From Neoarius graeffei (Eukaryota > Chordata > Actinopteri > Siluriformes > Ariidae): 64,000 nt of DNA. The stretch spans positions 35,209,335 through 35,273,334 of the forward strand of contig NC_083589.1 in NCBI RefSeq assembly GCF_027579695.1, read 5' to 3'. Of this stretch, positions 11,323-41,427 are shown piece after piece. A program made the translations under genes and the position numbers. Positions within the stretch are counted from its first letter, which is position 1; every line of letters starts with the position of its first letter. The notes under the pieces are model-generated. The model saw nothing but the letters and a program-made list of their open reading frames with translations. It searched no databases and was not told the origin of the DNA.

Positions 11323-12351
11323 TAGGGGCGTCGCTAGAAATCTTGGGCCCTATGGAAGATTACAATTTAGGGCCCCCCCGTAAAATTTTCAAGCGCAAGC
11401 AACTGAATTTGAAGTCTGTTTTTGGCTGGCACTTCTACTTTACTATCCACGTGATCAGCTGCCGAGCAAGTTTAGGTGAGACAATTATTTGGTATATGAA
11501 CATTTTAGATGCAGAACTGTCAGAATTAGACTGAATAGACTGTTGCCGGTTTAACAGCATCAATTCTTGCACTCCAGCGAGTGTCAGACAAGCTGTGGAG
11601 AGAGCAGCCGGTAGTTTCTTTGTATATGGCCCATCATTCTGGACTGGCACTTACAAATTTGTAAAGACAATTGATGAAGCCAAAAAAGCTGACACTTCCT
11701 CTGACACTCTTTCCCTAGCAGAATGGGCGTTTTTTGCACTTACAACAAGAAGGTTGAGCGCCACGGTAATAAACACACTCCCTGTACTTCCTTCAAAAGA
11801 GGGTCTAGTCTTCAAAATATGCCATGATTTACTTAATTCAGAACATTGTTCATACTGCTAAAGGTCACTTCACATCACACACCTAGTTTTGACTACATCT
11901 GCGTTTTCACCTTTTCTATTGCCAAATAGAAGTATTGCCAAATCATTCTGATTTATGAAACGAAAATCGATTGGCCAGAAGATCCACTGACTGATCTTAT
12001 TGAACTCGTAAACTTATTTTGGGATAAACTGCGGTCGTGTACTCACCGATATAGGTCAGTCTTAAAATCCATCTGGCTGAGGAGCAGCTGCCTTTTCTGT
12101 TCAATGGTTCCTTCTTCTTTTTCTTCTTTCCCATGTCTTCTATTGTAAATTGGATTGCAACGCCTTGTGGTAGCTTGCATTGCGCCATCTACTGTACAGG
12201 AGGAACCTAGCAGTCACAGACTTCAATGCAACTGGCTTTTCTCGTGTGGTGCCGTAACATGTCAATCATCTGGGGGGGGGCACCTGGGGTAGCCAATCAG
12301 ATTCCAGGGGAGGCTAATGCCCCCCCAGCCACCCCTGTAGCTCCGCCCCTA
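11323..12351. mobile_element. Nested hAT-like MITE (TAGGGGCG ends)
   Basis: The left end TAGGGGCGTCGCTAG pairs with the right end, reversed, TAGGGGCGGAGCTACAG. The interior has a short plus-strand frame at 11595-11861 without recognisable domains. No clean target duplication could be read. Confidence 0.45.
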
Positions 12352-13507
12352 CTTCCTCACTTGATCCTGCAGCGTGTACCCCAGCGAGATTTAACAGATG
12401 AACATTTTGATTGAATGAACTCCATACTAAGTTACCTAAGAATAGTTGCTCATAAAAAAAATAAATGTCTTTACATTTTAATGTAAGCCTTAATAGCCTA
12501 ATGCTGCTTACTGTAGCCTAGCAATTAAAATAGTTTTTAACCCTAAATCCTTTATTCATGGATTGTATTGCTCACCACCTTCTCCTAGGATTTGGGTTGA
12601 GGGCTGGGGTCCTATTCCTGAGGCTGAATCTGTGGATGTTGAGGGCACCTCATTAGTTTTGAAACCAGTTATTAGCACCAGTATCATGTAGGATAGCCTA
12701 ATATTTTACCTCACGTATTAGCCCAGTAGGCTAGTTTATTGCACAAGTTTAGCTAGTTCTGTGCAGACCTTCTACATTACATTCATCTGATCTTCCATGG
12801 CAATAAACGTGAAGTATTTAAATAAAATGACACTGCACTGCTTATTGAAAAGTGTTGTCTTGATATTCCAACTCGGTTAAAATGAAATCTGCTAGTCTAT
12901 CATTAGCGAGTATGCTGTAATGGCATTGAGTGTCAGTGAATAATAGGCTAGCTTTCTCTGGGAAAAACTGAGTCACCAATTGCCGACCCTTTTTCTCCCT
13001 TTCTGCTGCTTCTCCTTCCGTTTTTGATATCCGGACTTCATAATTTATCTCACCACCATCACACCTGCTCCTGCTTAGCAACTTCTAGAATGTTCACCTC
13101 TGTTGCGCGCGGAGAGAAACTGCCAGCTGCTAATGGAGCACTTGCATGTGACGTCACAGCCGATCCAGATTGTGACAGACGCCATCTTGTCGGTCAAATG
13201 CCATATTTCTGCCTTCTATTTCTACTTCTGGTTCTACTTTTGCTTCTACCTTTTCTTCTGGAAAACCCTACTATATACAATTCTACTACAACGGCTGCGG
13301 CTACAAGCTCTCCCTACCTGTGCACGTTTTTTATGTTTTTTGTGTGTATTTTTGCGTGTTATTCGTCTGTACAGGACTTCAATATCCACTACAACCGTAT
13401 GGACTTACTGGACATTGGTTTCCAGCAGAAAATAATGGTTTGTAGCGATTTCCATTGCATGCACAACATTCCGGACGAGATAGCGAGACCAGCGGGGTCT
13501 CCGTGGA

Positions 13508-13714
13508 TTGTTATCGGGTCTGGCAGGCGAAGGAGGCGGCATCGGGAGCGGAAGCAAAAGCGAGGCTGCAGGCAGAGCCGGCCTGTTGACTAAGCTCAGA
13601 AAACAGCCACTCAAATCTCCACTGCCAAGCCTCTACCTCTCCAACGCCAGATCCATGGTAAACAAGACGGACGATTTGGAATTACAGCTGGAATTACCTT
13701 ATTCTATTCTATAA
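13508..13714 (+). pseudogene. LINE ORF2 amino-terminal fragment
   Basis: The plus strand encodes RAGLLTKLRKQPLKSPLPSL followed by YLSNARSMVNKTDDLELQL. The pattern xLSNxRSxxNKxDxLxL precedes the endonuclease domain of fish LINE ORF2 proteins. Just upstream, in another frame, GRRRRRHRERKQKRGCR is the usual basic leader of the same proteins. Only this short piece is present. Confidence 0.5.
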
Positions 13715-13734
13715 TCTGCTGGTCAGTGCTATAC

Positions 13735-14088
13735 TCAATACTTAAGTGACTTACCCGTCCAATGAGGATTATTATTTTCTTGTTTACAAGATGCCACATC
13801 TGAGTCGCTGACAAATCCTGAATTTCTGTAAAGATAACTGTACAGAGATTTATAAGCACGCAGTGCTTCACCACTGAACAGCGAGGGAAAGTTAATGAGG
13901 TAATTATACACGTCTGCGTATTCCGCTGGCAGTTCAACATCCACTGACACGGTCGTGAAAACTCCGTCCGGTAAGCCATAAGGGTCACTAATCTGTAGAT
14001 CGTTTATTTTAGACATATATCTAGTTATCTGTTCATTAGAAAAATGAGCCGTGTAGTCCGTCGGTTGAAATTGATCCATTCTGTACAC
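13735..14088 (-). pseudogene. Exon-like frame of a fish transposon gene (possible SWIM/YqaJ-type protein leader)
   Basis: The frame reads MYRMDQFQPTDYTAHFSNEQ, then LQISDPYGLPDG, DVYNYLINFPSLFSGEALRA and YKSLYSYLYRNSGFV. The pattern of an ISDPY motif followed by YLIxxPxxFxxExLxAYKSL resembles the amino-terminal region of the abundant fish proteins that later carry a SWIM finger and a YqaJ-type nuclease. That link is from memory and is tentative. No SWIM cysteines or nuclease motif occur downstream, so this is at most one retained exon. Confidence 0.35.
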
Positions 14089-14687
14089 GAGTGCAGCAGT
14101 ATTCAGCGGTGTTTTTTACCGACAAGATGGCGGCTGTATACTTTCCGGTCACGTGACTGCAAGATCTCTTACACAGTTCACTGTCCCCGCCCACAATCAG
14201 ACTGTACCATTACTAAAAAGGGAGGAGGGGTGAAATGACAATATCATAAATAATGCAAGGAAAATGTGATAGCAAATCATAACCATGTATAATTTGCATA
14301 TTTTAACAGATGAAATGAAATATTTTATTTCAAAAACTTAAACAAGGCAATACTATTAAAATAATATTAATATCCCTCACAGGCCCCCAGTCAGTGCCAG
14401 GCCCTTAGAATCGTCCTAACTTTACCCCCCTAGTGGCATACCTGAAGAGGTTCCCATTCATTGCTAATTTTAAAACACATTAAAAAAGCAGCATTCTAAT
14501 ATCAAACAGCACTGTAATGTATTTTGTCATATTGTAAGAATGGAAACTTTCAGAGGGTATGTACAGGGGGGTTAGCAAGGTTCAATTTAATAAAATTTGA
14601 CATTTTCCCACATAGATGGACCATCTCCATATTTCTAGGGGGGTAAAACATGGAACAGTCAAAATTCTTAAAATAACAAACCCCCTA

Positions 14688-14880
14688 CTCCTGAAATGTT
14701 TTATTTTATTTCTTCTTCCTCAGGGTAGTAAAACTCGCTTTCGCTGTGAACACTGTCGTTATCGCTGTCCATGCTGTAAAATTAATGCTGAGAAATGCTG
14801 GCAAAAATTTATAAGATTTTTGATAAAAATCTTATAAATAAATCTTATAAAAAAATAAATGTTGATAAAAATTGTTTGTT
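14688..14880. repeat. Repeat X, right part of the split copy
   Basis: After the CTCCTGA target duplication the sequence resumes the repeat seen at about 10150-10250 (GGGTAGTAAAACTCGC, then GTCCATGCTGTAAAATTAAT). The far end is not defined. Confidence 0.5.
14701..14772 (-). pseudogene. Short acidic leader frame (23 codons)
   Basis: The minus strand encodes MDSDNDSVHSESEFYYPEEE before a stop. Serine/acid-rich leaders of this kind begin several fish transposon genes. The related copy at about 10223 has the same start but a diverged frame. It is too short for assignment. Confidence 0.3.
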
Positions 14881-15594
14881 GTTGTGAACGACCGAGTCGC
14901 CCGAGATCCGTACCGTAGGATACGGATGCGCTCGCCAGCCAATCAGAGCGCAGGATTTGATGGAAACCGGACCACGAAAAAATATCATTGATTATGTTTG
15001 TTTAGAAGAATTATTATTTTTCACACCCATCTTAAAACAGACCACTTCCGGAACAGAGCTTGAAACTGAGCGCGTGAAGCTCTGAAACGCCGGGTTCCGT
15101 TGTGTGAGGATCTTTGCGTCACGAGTGACGTATGCGGAAATATCAAACAATAACAACTGAGCTTCTCAGGAAACAGAAATAAAATGTAAATAACTATGAC
15201 AGTATTGGGCTGTTATTGGTTTTAAATGAAGGTAACTATATATGCATTGGTGGTCAGATAACAATTATTATTAATAATAATAAAACATACATTTTGAAAT
15301 CTCGCCAAACAGGGACAAAATAATAATCGGTGTAAAGTTGGCTCAGCGTTTGTTATTCGACAGTGAAGATGGGTTTGAACTTTATGATAAAGAATAGTGT
15401 AGCTTGTTCATGTGTCTAGTATATAACATGCTATGTTTACACGCCCATGTTAAAGATGCCGATTGATGCTGTTCTGTATTGGCTATACACTGCGTGAGCG
15501 CCGCGAACCGAAAGCAATAGCACAGTTTGCTCCAGCTGTTTGGTACAAAAGCCTGTCTGAGTCCAGCTGTGTGCTGTTTATGCCTTTGCGACAG
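14881..15594 (+). promoter_or_regulatory. parp11: Candidate parp11 promoter and 5' leader
   Basis: CpG-bearing sequence upstream of the first coding exon includes AGCCAATCAG (inverted CCAAT type, about 14937), ACTTCCGG (ETS type, about 15042) and GAGTGACGTA (CRE-like, about 15123). There is no TATA box at a sensible distance. These are word matches only. Part of the region may itself be repetitive. The transcription start and any 5' untranslated exon are not determined. Confidence 0.3.
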
Positions 15595-34200
<18,606 letters not shown>

Positions 34201-34471
34201 TGAAGAGGCAAAGGACAATGTGGACTAGTCATTTAATGAAGACACAGGAACAGTTGCCTCAAATACAACAGCAAAACCCTGGTATGAAGAGCCGTGACTT
34301 TCCTGTGTGTCAGTGCCAAAGTTAAGGTGTGTACATGTTTGTGATGAAAATGACTCATGTAAAACAGGAAATGTGGGCAAGTACATACTAGGAATTCCAG
34401 TTCCTGAGGGCTAGAGTCAAGCACAGTTTGCCCTTTTCCCACCATCAATATATTCTTTTTTTTTTTCTTCC

Positions 34472-34502
<31 letters not shown>

Positions 34503-35195
34503 AGTTTGGTCTACTCCGTTCCCACCCACCAGCTAACTCTCTCCTCTATCACAAACCAGCTACCAGCCAATGAGGGTGGGGCAAACATGTGCTTCCTCCA
34601 AACCAACCTTATGTTTTCATTGCTGCTCATGCTGTGTCACAGGGCAGTATAAAGAATTCGGAGGAAAGCATTTTCTGCCCTCTTCTGGATACATGACCTC
34701 ATAGATGCCCATGATTGGCTAGTTTCTCTGTGACTGACTGGGGAGAGACCGTATGCTATCCTTCCCATCCAGCAAGCATGGCCTCGAGCAAATTTTGCTT
34801 TCTTGAATCCCGGACAATGATGACGATGGCAACATCGGGATTCGTAGGCTGCACACTTTTTTCTGTTGCGTCACTCAGGAGCTATGTTTTCATTTATATT
34901 TACAACATTTGACAGACACTTTTCGAGACTGGCTTACAGAACCACTTTGTGATGTACACTGAAAACATATCCTTATGAATATGTCAAGATCTGGTTATGC
35001 AAATCATCACTAAATTAGTAGGTGTCTTTTGAGCAGGGAAATAAGTAAACTGTGCTGAACTCTGTCTCCAGGACTGGAGTTGTACACCTGTGATATTGAC
35101 TGTGAATCATTTTTAATCCATGCTCTTTTTAGGGCTGCACAATAATAACAAAGATAATTTCAGTTATTTTTGCTCTGTACCGAGATCAGTATTAC
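34201..35195 (+). other. parp11 3' untranslated region and flank
   Basis: Follows the parp11 stop. A poly-C and CA-repeat tract lies at 34442-34504. I see no convincing AATAAA signal close to the stop, so the transcript end is not placed. No other gene. Confidence 0.35.
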
Positions 35196-35370
35196 ACTAC
35201 ATGGTCAAAGGTGTGTGTGTGTGTGTGTGTGTGTCCATGATCGTCACACCCTCCCCCGAACTGTTGCTACAAAGTGGGAAGTATAAATTGTACAAGATGT
35301 ATTTGTATGCTGGAACATTAAAATTTCCTTTCACTGGAATTAAGGGGCCCAGACCTATTCCCCTATATAT
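35195..35370 (+). mobile_element. Tc1/mariner fragment (ATGGTCAAA type), piece 1
   Basis: TACACTACATGGTCAAAGG with a GT repeat, then CGTCACACCC and TTTCCTTTCACTGGAATTAA to GGGGCCC match a common fish element read from its left end. A second piece of the same family is at 36935. Confidence 0.5.
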
Positions 35371-35381
35371 ATATATATATG

Positions 35382-35745
35382 GGGCGGCACGGTGGTGTAG
35401 TGGTTAGCGCTGTCTCCTCACAGCAAGAAGGTCCGGGTTCGAGCCCCGTGGCTGACGAGGGCCTTTCTGTGTGGAGTTTGCATGTTCTCCCCGTGTTCGC
35501 GTGGGTTTCCTCCGGGTGCTCCGGTTTCCCCCACAGTCCAAAGACATGCAGGTTAGGTTAACTGGTGACTCTAAATTGACCGTAGGTGTGAGTGTGAATG
35601 CTTGTCTGTGTCTGTGTGTCAGCCCTGTGATGACCTGGCGATTTGTCCAGGGTGTACCCCGCCTTTCGCCTGTAGTCAGCTGGGATAGGCTCCAGCTTGC
35701 CTGCAACCCTGTAGAAGGATAAAGCGGCTAGAGATGATGAGATGA
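35382..35745 (+). repeat. V-SINE, full length
   Basis: GGGGCGGCACGGTGG to GATGATGAGATGAT, bounded by TA and TG repeats so the target duplication is hidden. Confidence 0.85.
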
Positions 35746-35870
35746 TATATGTATGTGTGTGTGTGTGTATTTATTTTGTGTGTGTATACAGTATGTGTAT
35801 GTATATATGTGTGTATATATGTATATGTTTTATATATACAGTGTATATATATAATGTGTGTGTTGTGTGT
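35746..35870. repeat. TG/TA-rich microsatellite
   Basis: Mixed (TG)n and (TA)n sequence following the SINE tail. Confidence 0.8.
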
Positions 35871-36073
35871 GATTTTTTTTTTTTTTTTTTGGTCCCTTTT
35901 TGAGGTAAAACAAGACTTGATGCAAAAAGGAAAGTTATTTCCTTAAAGAAAAGCCCAGTTTTCACAACTATGTATTATACAAAATTCTCAAAAAAAAGTG
36001 AAGGGTTTTCCCAGGCCATCACACATTTTTGATTGTTTGTTTCATGAGTATTAATACGAATGGGCTCTCTTGC

Positions 36074-36409
36074 AGTGGCACAGTGGTGTAGTGGTTAGCA
36101 TTGTCACCTCACAGCAAGAAGGTCCTGGGTTCGAGCCCAGCGGCCGGTGAGGGCCTTTCTGTGTCGTGGGTTTCCTCCGGGTGCTCCGGTTTCCCCCACA
36201 GTCCGAAGACATGCAGGTTAGGTTAATTGGTGACTCTAAATTGACCGTAGGTATGTGTGAATGGTTGTTTGTCTCTATGTGTCAGCCCTGTGATGACCTG
36301 GTGACTTGTCCAGGGTGTACCCCGCCTCTCGCCTATAGTCAGCTGGGATAGGCTCCAGCTTGCCTGCGACCCTGTAGAACAGGATAAGCGGCTACAGATG
36401 ATGGATGGG
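36074..36409 (+). repeat. V-SINE, slightly shortened
   Basis: Head AGTGGCACAGTGGTGTAG to tail CTACAGATGATGGATGG. A 13-bp target duplication TGGGCTCTCTTGC lies at 36061-36073 and 36410-36422. About 28 bases of the core before the GTGGGTTTCC block are missing compared with other copies. Confidence 0.85.
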
Positions 36410-36934
36410 TGGGCTCTCTTGCTTCAGATATATAGCTTACATCTCTGAGTCAAAATAATATTCGTCTTGAGTCACATTAAATGAATGCAGCCAAAATGCT
36501 GCTTTAGTTAAGCTCTCTAATATCACTGTCAATTATCTTTCAACAAAAAAAACAAAAATTGTGACCACAAGTTAAATGATTATTGTGCAGCTCTGGTTTC
36601 TTTACAATTTGGTTTAATTTGTCGATTTCATCTACCTCACCATAATTATACCTCATGTCATGCAATTCTGCACATTTTTGTTAACCTCATTTAAGGCCCA
36701 CTCATACTGGTTGGCAGTAAACATTAAAAATAAAAAAAAAACCTTACTACAGTACATTTTCGGTATAGTGTTTTTATAAATCACCCCTCTAATGTACAAG
36801 AAACCATGAAATGGTTGATCTGCTGCTCAAATTGTTTGAAGGTACCTGCTCTGACTGATACAGTAGAGCAAAGCAAGACATTTTTTGGCTGAAAATTTTC
36901 ATTTCAATCCCTAATATAGTTTACTGATGTTAAC

Positions 36935-37235
36935 TATGTATATACAATATATGGCCAAAAGGTTGTTGACACCTGACCGTCACACCCATATGTGGGTCTT
37001 CTCCTAAAGTTAGAAGCACACGATTCTTTCGAATATCTTTTTATGCTGTTGTATTAGTTTCTTTCCAGTGAAAGTAAGGGACCCAAACCTTTTCCAGCAT
37101 GACAGTGCCCCTTGCCTGATATCAGTGCCTGATTTCACTTAATGTGGTTGAATGGGCAAATCCCCACACCCATGCTCCAAATTCTACTGAGAAGCCTTCC
37201 GGGAAGAGTGGAAGTTATTATTATAACAGCAATAA
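36935..37235 (+). mobile_element. Tc1/mariner fragment (ATGGCCAAA type), piece 2
   Basis: ATATGGCCAAAAGGTTGTTG, CACACCCATATGTGGGTCTT and GAGAAGCCTTCCGGGAAGAG match the left part and the end of a widespread fish DNA transposon; the middle, which would hold the catalytic half, is deleted. Confidence 0.55.
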
Positions 37236-37447
37236 CCTGTTTCATTGGTTTTCCACATTGATTTTAACTGCATGAAGATCTTGTTAATGGGCTAATGAGT
37301 TAAGTCATGTATTAGAGCAGAGAAACCCACTGAAGTGTACATTGTAGTAAAGAGTCCATTTGACCAGAATTGTCTACAGCCAATCTCCTTTAGCAGCTAC
37401 TCTGCTTTACTAACCACTTGTCAGATGTATGAACTAGCTCTGAGCTA

Positions 37448-37563
37448 TCTGAAACTCAGTGGTTATGGTTTTGTGTTCGTCACCAGAAGGTTGTGAGTTC
37501 ATATCCAGTGACTCCCAGAAAGCCTCTGCAGGGCCCCTAAACAGGACCTTTTCACCTTCAGCT
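37448..37563 (+). repeat. tRNA-derived SINE fragment, old
   Basis: CAGTGGTTATGG, then GGTTGTGAGTTCATATCC as a degraded B box, then CTAAACAGGACC. The order fits a decayed tRNA-derived SINE. Confidence 0.35.
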
Positions 37564-37575
37564 GCTTAGTTCTGT

Positions 37576-37840
37576 GGAGCGCAGGTGGCCAAGTGGTTAG
37601 AGCGCTTGACCACTAAGCGAATGGTCCCTGGTTCGAGCCTCGGCTCGACGGGGATCTGGGGCTCGCTCCCTGTCCACCCAGCAGTGAATGGGGACCTGGT
37701 GGAAACACTGGGGAAGTTAAAGGCGGCGAGGAAAGGAACTGGCCACCCTACCTCACTATGCCGATGGCCCAGGACAAGTGCGCTCTCTAACAGGCACTCC
37801 CCCAATGTACGAATCGTATATGGGACTCCCCTTTGCTTTT
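37576..37840 (+). repeat. tRNA-derived SINE, 265 bp
   Basis: Head GCGCAGGTGGCCAAGTGGTT AGAGCGCTTGACC contains an A box and GGTTCGAGCC a B box, laid out like a tRNA gene; a body rich in GGCGAGGAAAGG follows. A perfect 12-bp target duplication GCTTAGTTCTGT lies at 37564-37575 and 37841-37852. It is a retroposed copy, not a tRNA gene. Confidence 0.85.
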
Positions 37841-37990
37841 GCTTAGTTCTGTATTTGCATTGGCTTGGTCCTCATTTGGCTGTCACTTTGCAGAAAAAGA
37901 TTTGCCAAGTGAACAAAATAGAAAATTTGTTTTAGTGTACGTGGAGAGGTTCTTGAATGTGGTTACACAGATATTACAGAACACAAAACC

Positions 37991-39888
37991 GCATGGTGTC
38001 TATAAATGTAATAACTGTATAGTCTGTGCGTTCAGCAACAGAATTATTGGCACCTTTCCTCCAAATGTGCAAAAGTAGTTGAATAATAATGTGAAATTAG
38101 TACATTATTTTTGACGTATTTCTTTTAAACATGAAAAGTAGTGCTTTTTTTTCTGTGCAAAAGTGGTTTGAAAATTATTGGCACCTTTGACATACAGTGG
38201 GGCAGAAAAGTATTTAGTCAGCCACCAATTGTGCAAGTTCTCCCACTTAAAAAGATGAGAGGCCTGTAATTTTCATCATACAGTAGGTACACTTCAACTA
38301 TGAGAGACAGAATGGGGGGAAAGAATCCAGGAAATCACATTTTAGGATTTTTAATTAATTAATTGGTAAATTCCTCGGTAAAATAAGTATTTGGTCACCT
38401 ACAAACAAGCAAGATTTCTGGCTCTCACAGACCTGTAACTTCTTTAAGAGGCTCCTCTGTCCTCCACTCGTTACCTGTATTGATGGCACCTGTTTGAACT
38501 CGTTATCAGTATAAAAGACACCTGTCCACAACCTCCAACAGTCACACTCCAAACTCCACTATGGCCAAGACCAAAGAGCTGTCAAAGGACACCAGAAACA
38601 AAATTGTAGACCTGCACCAGGCTGGGAAGACTGAATCTGCAATGGGTAAGCAGCTTGGTGTGAAGAAATCAACTGTGGGAGCAATTATTAGAAAATGGAA
38701 GACATACAAGACCACTGATAATCTCCCTCGATCTGGGGCTCCACGCAAGATCTCACCCCGTGGGGTCAAAATGATCACAAGAACGGTGAGCAAAAATCCC
38801 AGAACCACACGGGGGGGACCTAGTGAATGACCTGCAGAGAGCTGGGACCAAAGTAACAAAGGCTACCATCAGTAACACACTACGCCACCAGGGACTCAAA
38901 TCCTGCAGTGCCAGACGTGTCCAGGCCCATTTGAAGTTTGCATGGTGTCTATAAATGTAATAACTGTATAGTCTGTGCGTTCAGCAACAGAATTATTGGC
39001 ACCTTTCCTCCAAATGTGCAAAAGTAGTTGAATAATAATGTGAAATTAGTACATTATTTTTGACGTATTTCTTTTAAACATGAAAAGTAGTGCTTTTTTT
39101 TCTGTGCAAAAGTGGTTTGAAAATTATTGGCACCTTTGACATACAGTGGGGCAGAAAAGTATTTAGTCAGCCACCAATTGTGCAAGTTCTCCCACTTAAA
39201 AAGATGAGAGGCCTGTAATTTTCATCATACAGTAGGTACACTTCAACTATGAGAGACAGAATGGGGGGAAAGAATCCAGGAAATCACATTTTAGGATTTT
39301 TAATTAATTAATTGGTAAATTCCTCGGTAAAATAAGTATTTGGTCACCTACAAACAAGCAAGATTTCTGGCTCTCACAGACCTGTAACTTCTTTAAGAGG
39401 CTCCTCTGTCCTCCACTCGTTACCTGTATTGATGGCACCTGTTTGAACTCGTTATCAGTATAAAAGACACCTGTCCACAACCTCCAACAGTCACACTCCA
39501 AACTCCACTATGGCCAAGACCAAAGAGCTGTCAAAGGACACCAGAAACAAAATTGTAGACCTGCACCAGGCTGGGAAGACTGAATCTGCAATGGGTAAGC
39601 AGCTTGGTGTGAAGAAATCAACTGTGGGAGCAATTATTAGAAAATGGAAGACATACAAGACCACTGATAATCTCCCTCGATCTGGGGCTCCACGCAAGAT
39701 CTCACCCCGTGGGGTCAAAATGATCACAAGAACGGTGAGCAAAAATCCCAGAACCACACGGGGGGGACCTAGTGAATGACCTGCAGAGAGCTGGGACCAA
39801 AGTAACAAAGGCTACCATCAGTAACACACTACGCCACCAGGGACTCAAATCCTGCAGTGCCAGACGTGTCCAGGCCCATCTGAAGTTT
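37991..39888 (+). repeat. 949-bp tandem duplication, two units
   Basis: Units 37991-38939 and 38940-39888 appear the same except for one noticed difference (CATTTGAAG against CATCTGAAG near the end). Each includes the left terminus and first 270 coding bases of a Tc1. The only homology at the breakpoints is GC. Confidence 0.9.
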
Positions 39889-40725
39889 GCTAGAGAGCAT
39901 TGGGATGATCCAGAAGAGGATTGGGAGAATGTCATATGGTCAGATGAAACCAAAATAGAACTTTTTGGTAAAAACTCAACTTGTCGTGTTTGGAGGAGAA
40001 AGAATGCTGAGTTGCATCCAAAGAACACCATACCTACTGTGAAGCATGGGGTGGAAACATCATGCTTTGGGGCTTTTTTTCTGCAAAGGGACCAGGACGA
40101 CTGATCCGTGTAAAGGAAAGAATGAATGGGACCATGTATCGTGAGATTTTGAGTGAAAACCTCCTTCCATCAGCAAGGGCATTGAAGATGAAACATGGCT
40201 GGGTCTTTCAGCAAGACAATGATCCCAAACACACCGCCCGGGCAACGAAGGAGTGGCTTCGTAAGAAGCATTTCAAGGTCCTGGAGTGGCCTAGCCAGTC
40301 TCCAGATCTCAACCCCATAGAAAAGCTTTGGAGGGAGTTGAAAGTCCGTGTTGCCCAGTGACAGCCCCAAAACATCACTGCTCTAGAGGAGATCTGCATG
40401 GAGGAATGGGCCAATATACCAGCAACAGTGTGTGAAAACCTTGTGAAGACTTGCAGAAAACGTTTGACCTCTGTCATTGCCAACAAAGGGTATATAACAA
40501 AGTATTGAGATGAACTTTTGTTATTGACCAAATACTTATTTTCCACTATAATTTGCAAATAAATTCTTTAAAAATCAGACAATGTTATTTTCTGGATTTT
40601 TTTTTTCTCATTTTGTCTCTCATAGTTGAGGTATACCTATGATGAAAATTACAGGCCTCTCTCATCTTTTTAAGTGGGAGAACTTGCACAATTGGTGACT
40701 GACTAAATACTTTTTTGCCCCACTG
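38195..40725 (+). mobile_element. Tc1 element (family 2, copy 2) with internal duplication
   Basis: Left end CAGTGGGGCAGAAAAGTATT at 38195 and again at 39144; right end complement at 40725. TA flanks both outer edges. Without the 949-bp repeat the element is 1,582 bp. Confidence 0.88.
39510..40507 (+). pseudogene. Tc1 transposase (family 2, copy 2), broken
   Basis: Amino-terminal part [14 protein letters not shown] runs to 39779, where an extra G in GGGGGGG shifts the frame; the frame continues from 39772 to 40104. A deletion in the glycine box (CATGGGGTGG) near 40050 shifts it again, and a TGA replaces the glutamine of RVAQQQ at 40359. The catalytic aspartates and glutamate are present in pieces. 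The first duplicated unit (38561-38830) repeats the amino-terminal part. Confidence 0.8.
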
Positions 40726-40727
40726 TA

Positions 40728-41129
40728 TACAGCGTGTCTCAAAAGTCTCCACACATCAGAGAAATTAACACTTTTTAAGCAAAATGTAAGTGTATTTTTC
40801 AAAGCATCCTCTACATGATTGCCATTTCTTTGTAAGCGCATACACACACACACAGTCATCTCTCTGACTTATCGAATGCGTTCCTTTAAATGATCTTTGT
40901 GCTGTAGCCATGAGAGTGATTTCAGTATGTTCTTCTTTGGTCAAAGGCATTCTTAAAGGATATATAACTGCATTCTCTGATTTATCCATGAATTACATCT
41001 TCAGTTCTGACCTAGAAATTTTAATACAAATCTGTATACTACAAATGGATTTTATATCCTACAATAATTTGCACATTCTGTTATAATCTCAAGAAAGACT
41101 TTAACTTTAATTAGTTCATGTCTTTAAAG
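40728..41129. other. Possible mariner-type terminus, otherwise empty
   Basis: CAGCGTGTCTCAAAAGTCTCC just after the Tc1 looks like a mariner-type end, but no partner was found. The rest shows no gene. Confidence 0.3.
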
Positions 41130-41427
41130 GTTATAGGCAACGGTCAGAGGTGAAACATAGAATATCAACTTTGTCTAGAAGAACGACCCAAAAAGCGAAT
41201 TCAATCTTCTTAGTGTCTAATTTGCACCCTAAAATTGAATAAAACGGTTAAAATATACTGTTTTGCCCAATTTCCGAAGGTTTGTTTACATCTCACTTAT
41301 GCGCACTTTCACCGCCAGGGGACCGTCGTCGTGACGTCATTCAAGGCAAACAGACTGGGAGCAGCTCTGTGTTTACTTGCGAACCGAGCACACGTGTATG
41401 GACTGTGGTCATGAGAGGTTGTGTAAA

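Larger units (their letters stand above)
13141..14163. mobile_element. Nested non-autonomous element (CTTGCA / CCATCTTGTCGGT ends)
   Basis: The left end CTTGCATGTGACGTCAC and the right end, reversed, CTTGCAGTCACGTGAC are followed on both sides by GCCATCTTGTCGGT about 40 bp inward. This gives an inverted pair of roughly 60 bp. Inside are a LINE-like plus-strand fragment (13508-13714) and a minus-strand exon-like frame (13735-14088). No clear target duplication was seen. Confidence 0.5.
10414..14687. mobile_element. Large composite DNA transposon with nested elements
   Basis: Ends are TGGGGG...TGTTAGACC on the left and, reversed, TAGGGGGTTTGTTA on the right. Subterminal blocks about 100 bp in also match in inverted orientation (ATATGGAGATG, GCTAACCCCCCTGTACATAC). 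A 7-8 bp target duplication CTCCTGA flanks it (10407-10413, 14688-14694). It carries one unrecognised minus-strand exon-like frame and at least two nested elements (11323-12351 and 13141-14163). The rest of 12352-13140 shows nothing recognisable. The superfamily is uncertain; the duplication length would suit hAT or P. Confidence 0.5.

Noticed and set aside
13024-13435. Overlapping plus-strand frames of 110-189 codons with long aliphatic runs
   Set aside because: The runs come from pyrimidine-rich sequence (TTCTACTTCTGG type) in a nested element; no domain, and the frames overlap each other.
37576-37660. tRNA gene candidate
   Set aside because: A and B boxes are present, but it is the head of a SINE with a 12-bp target duplication and a non-tRNA body.
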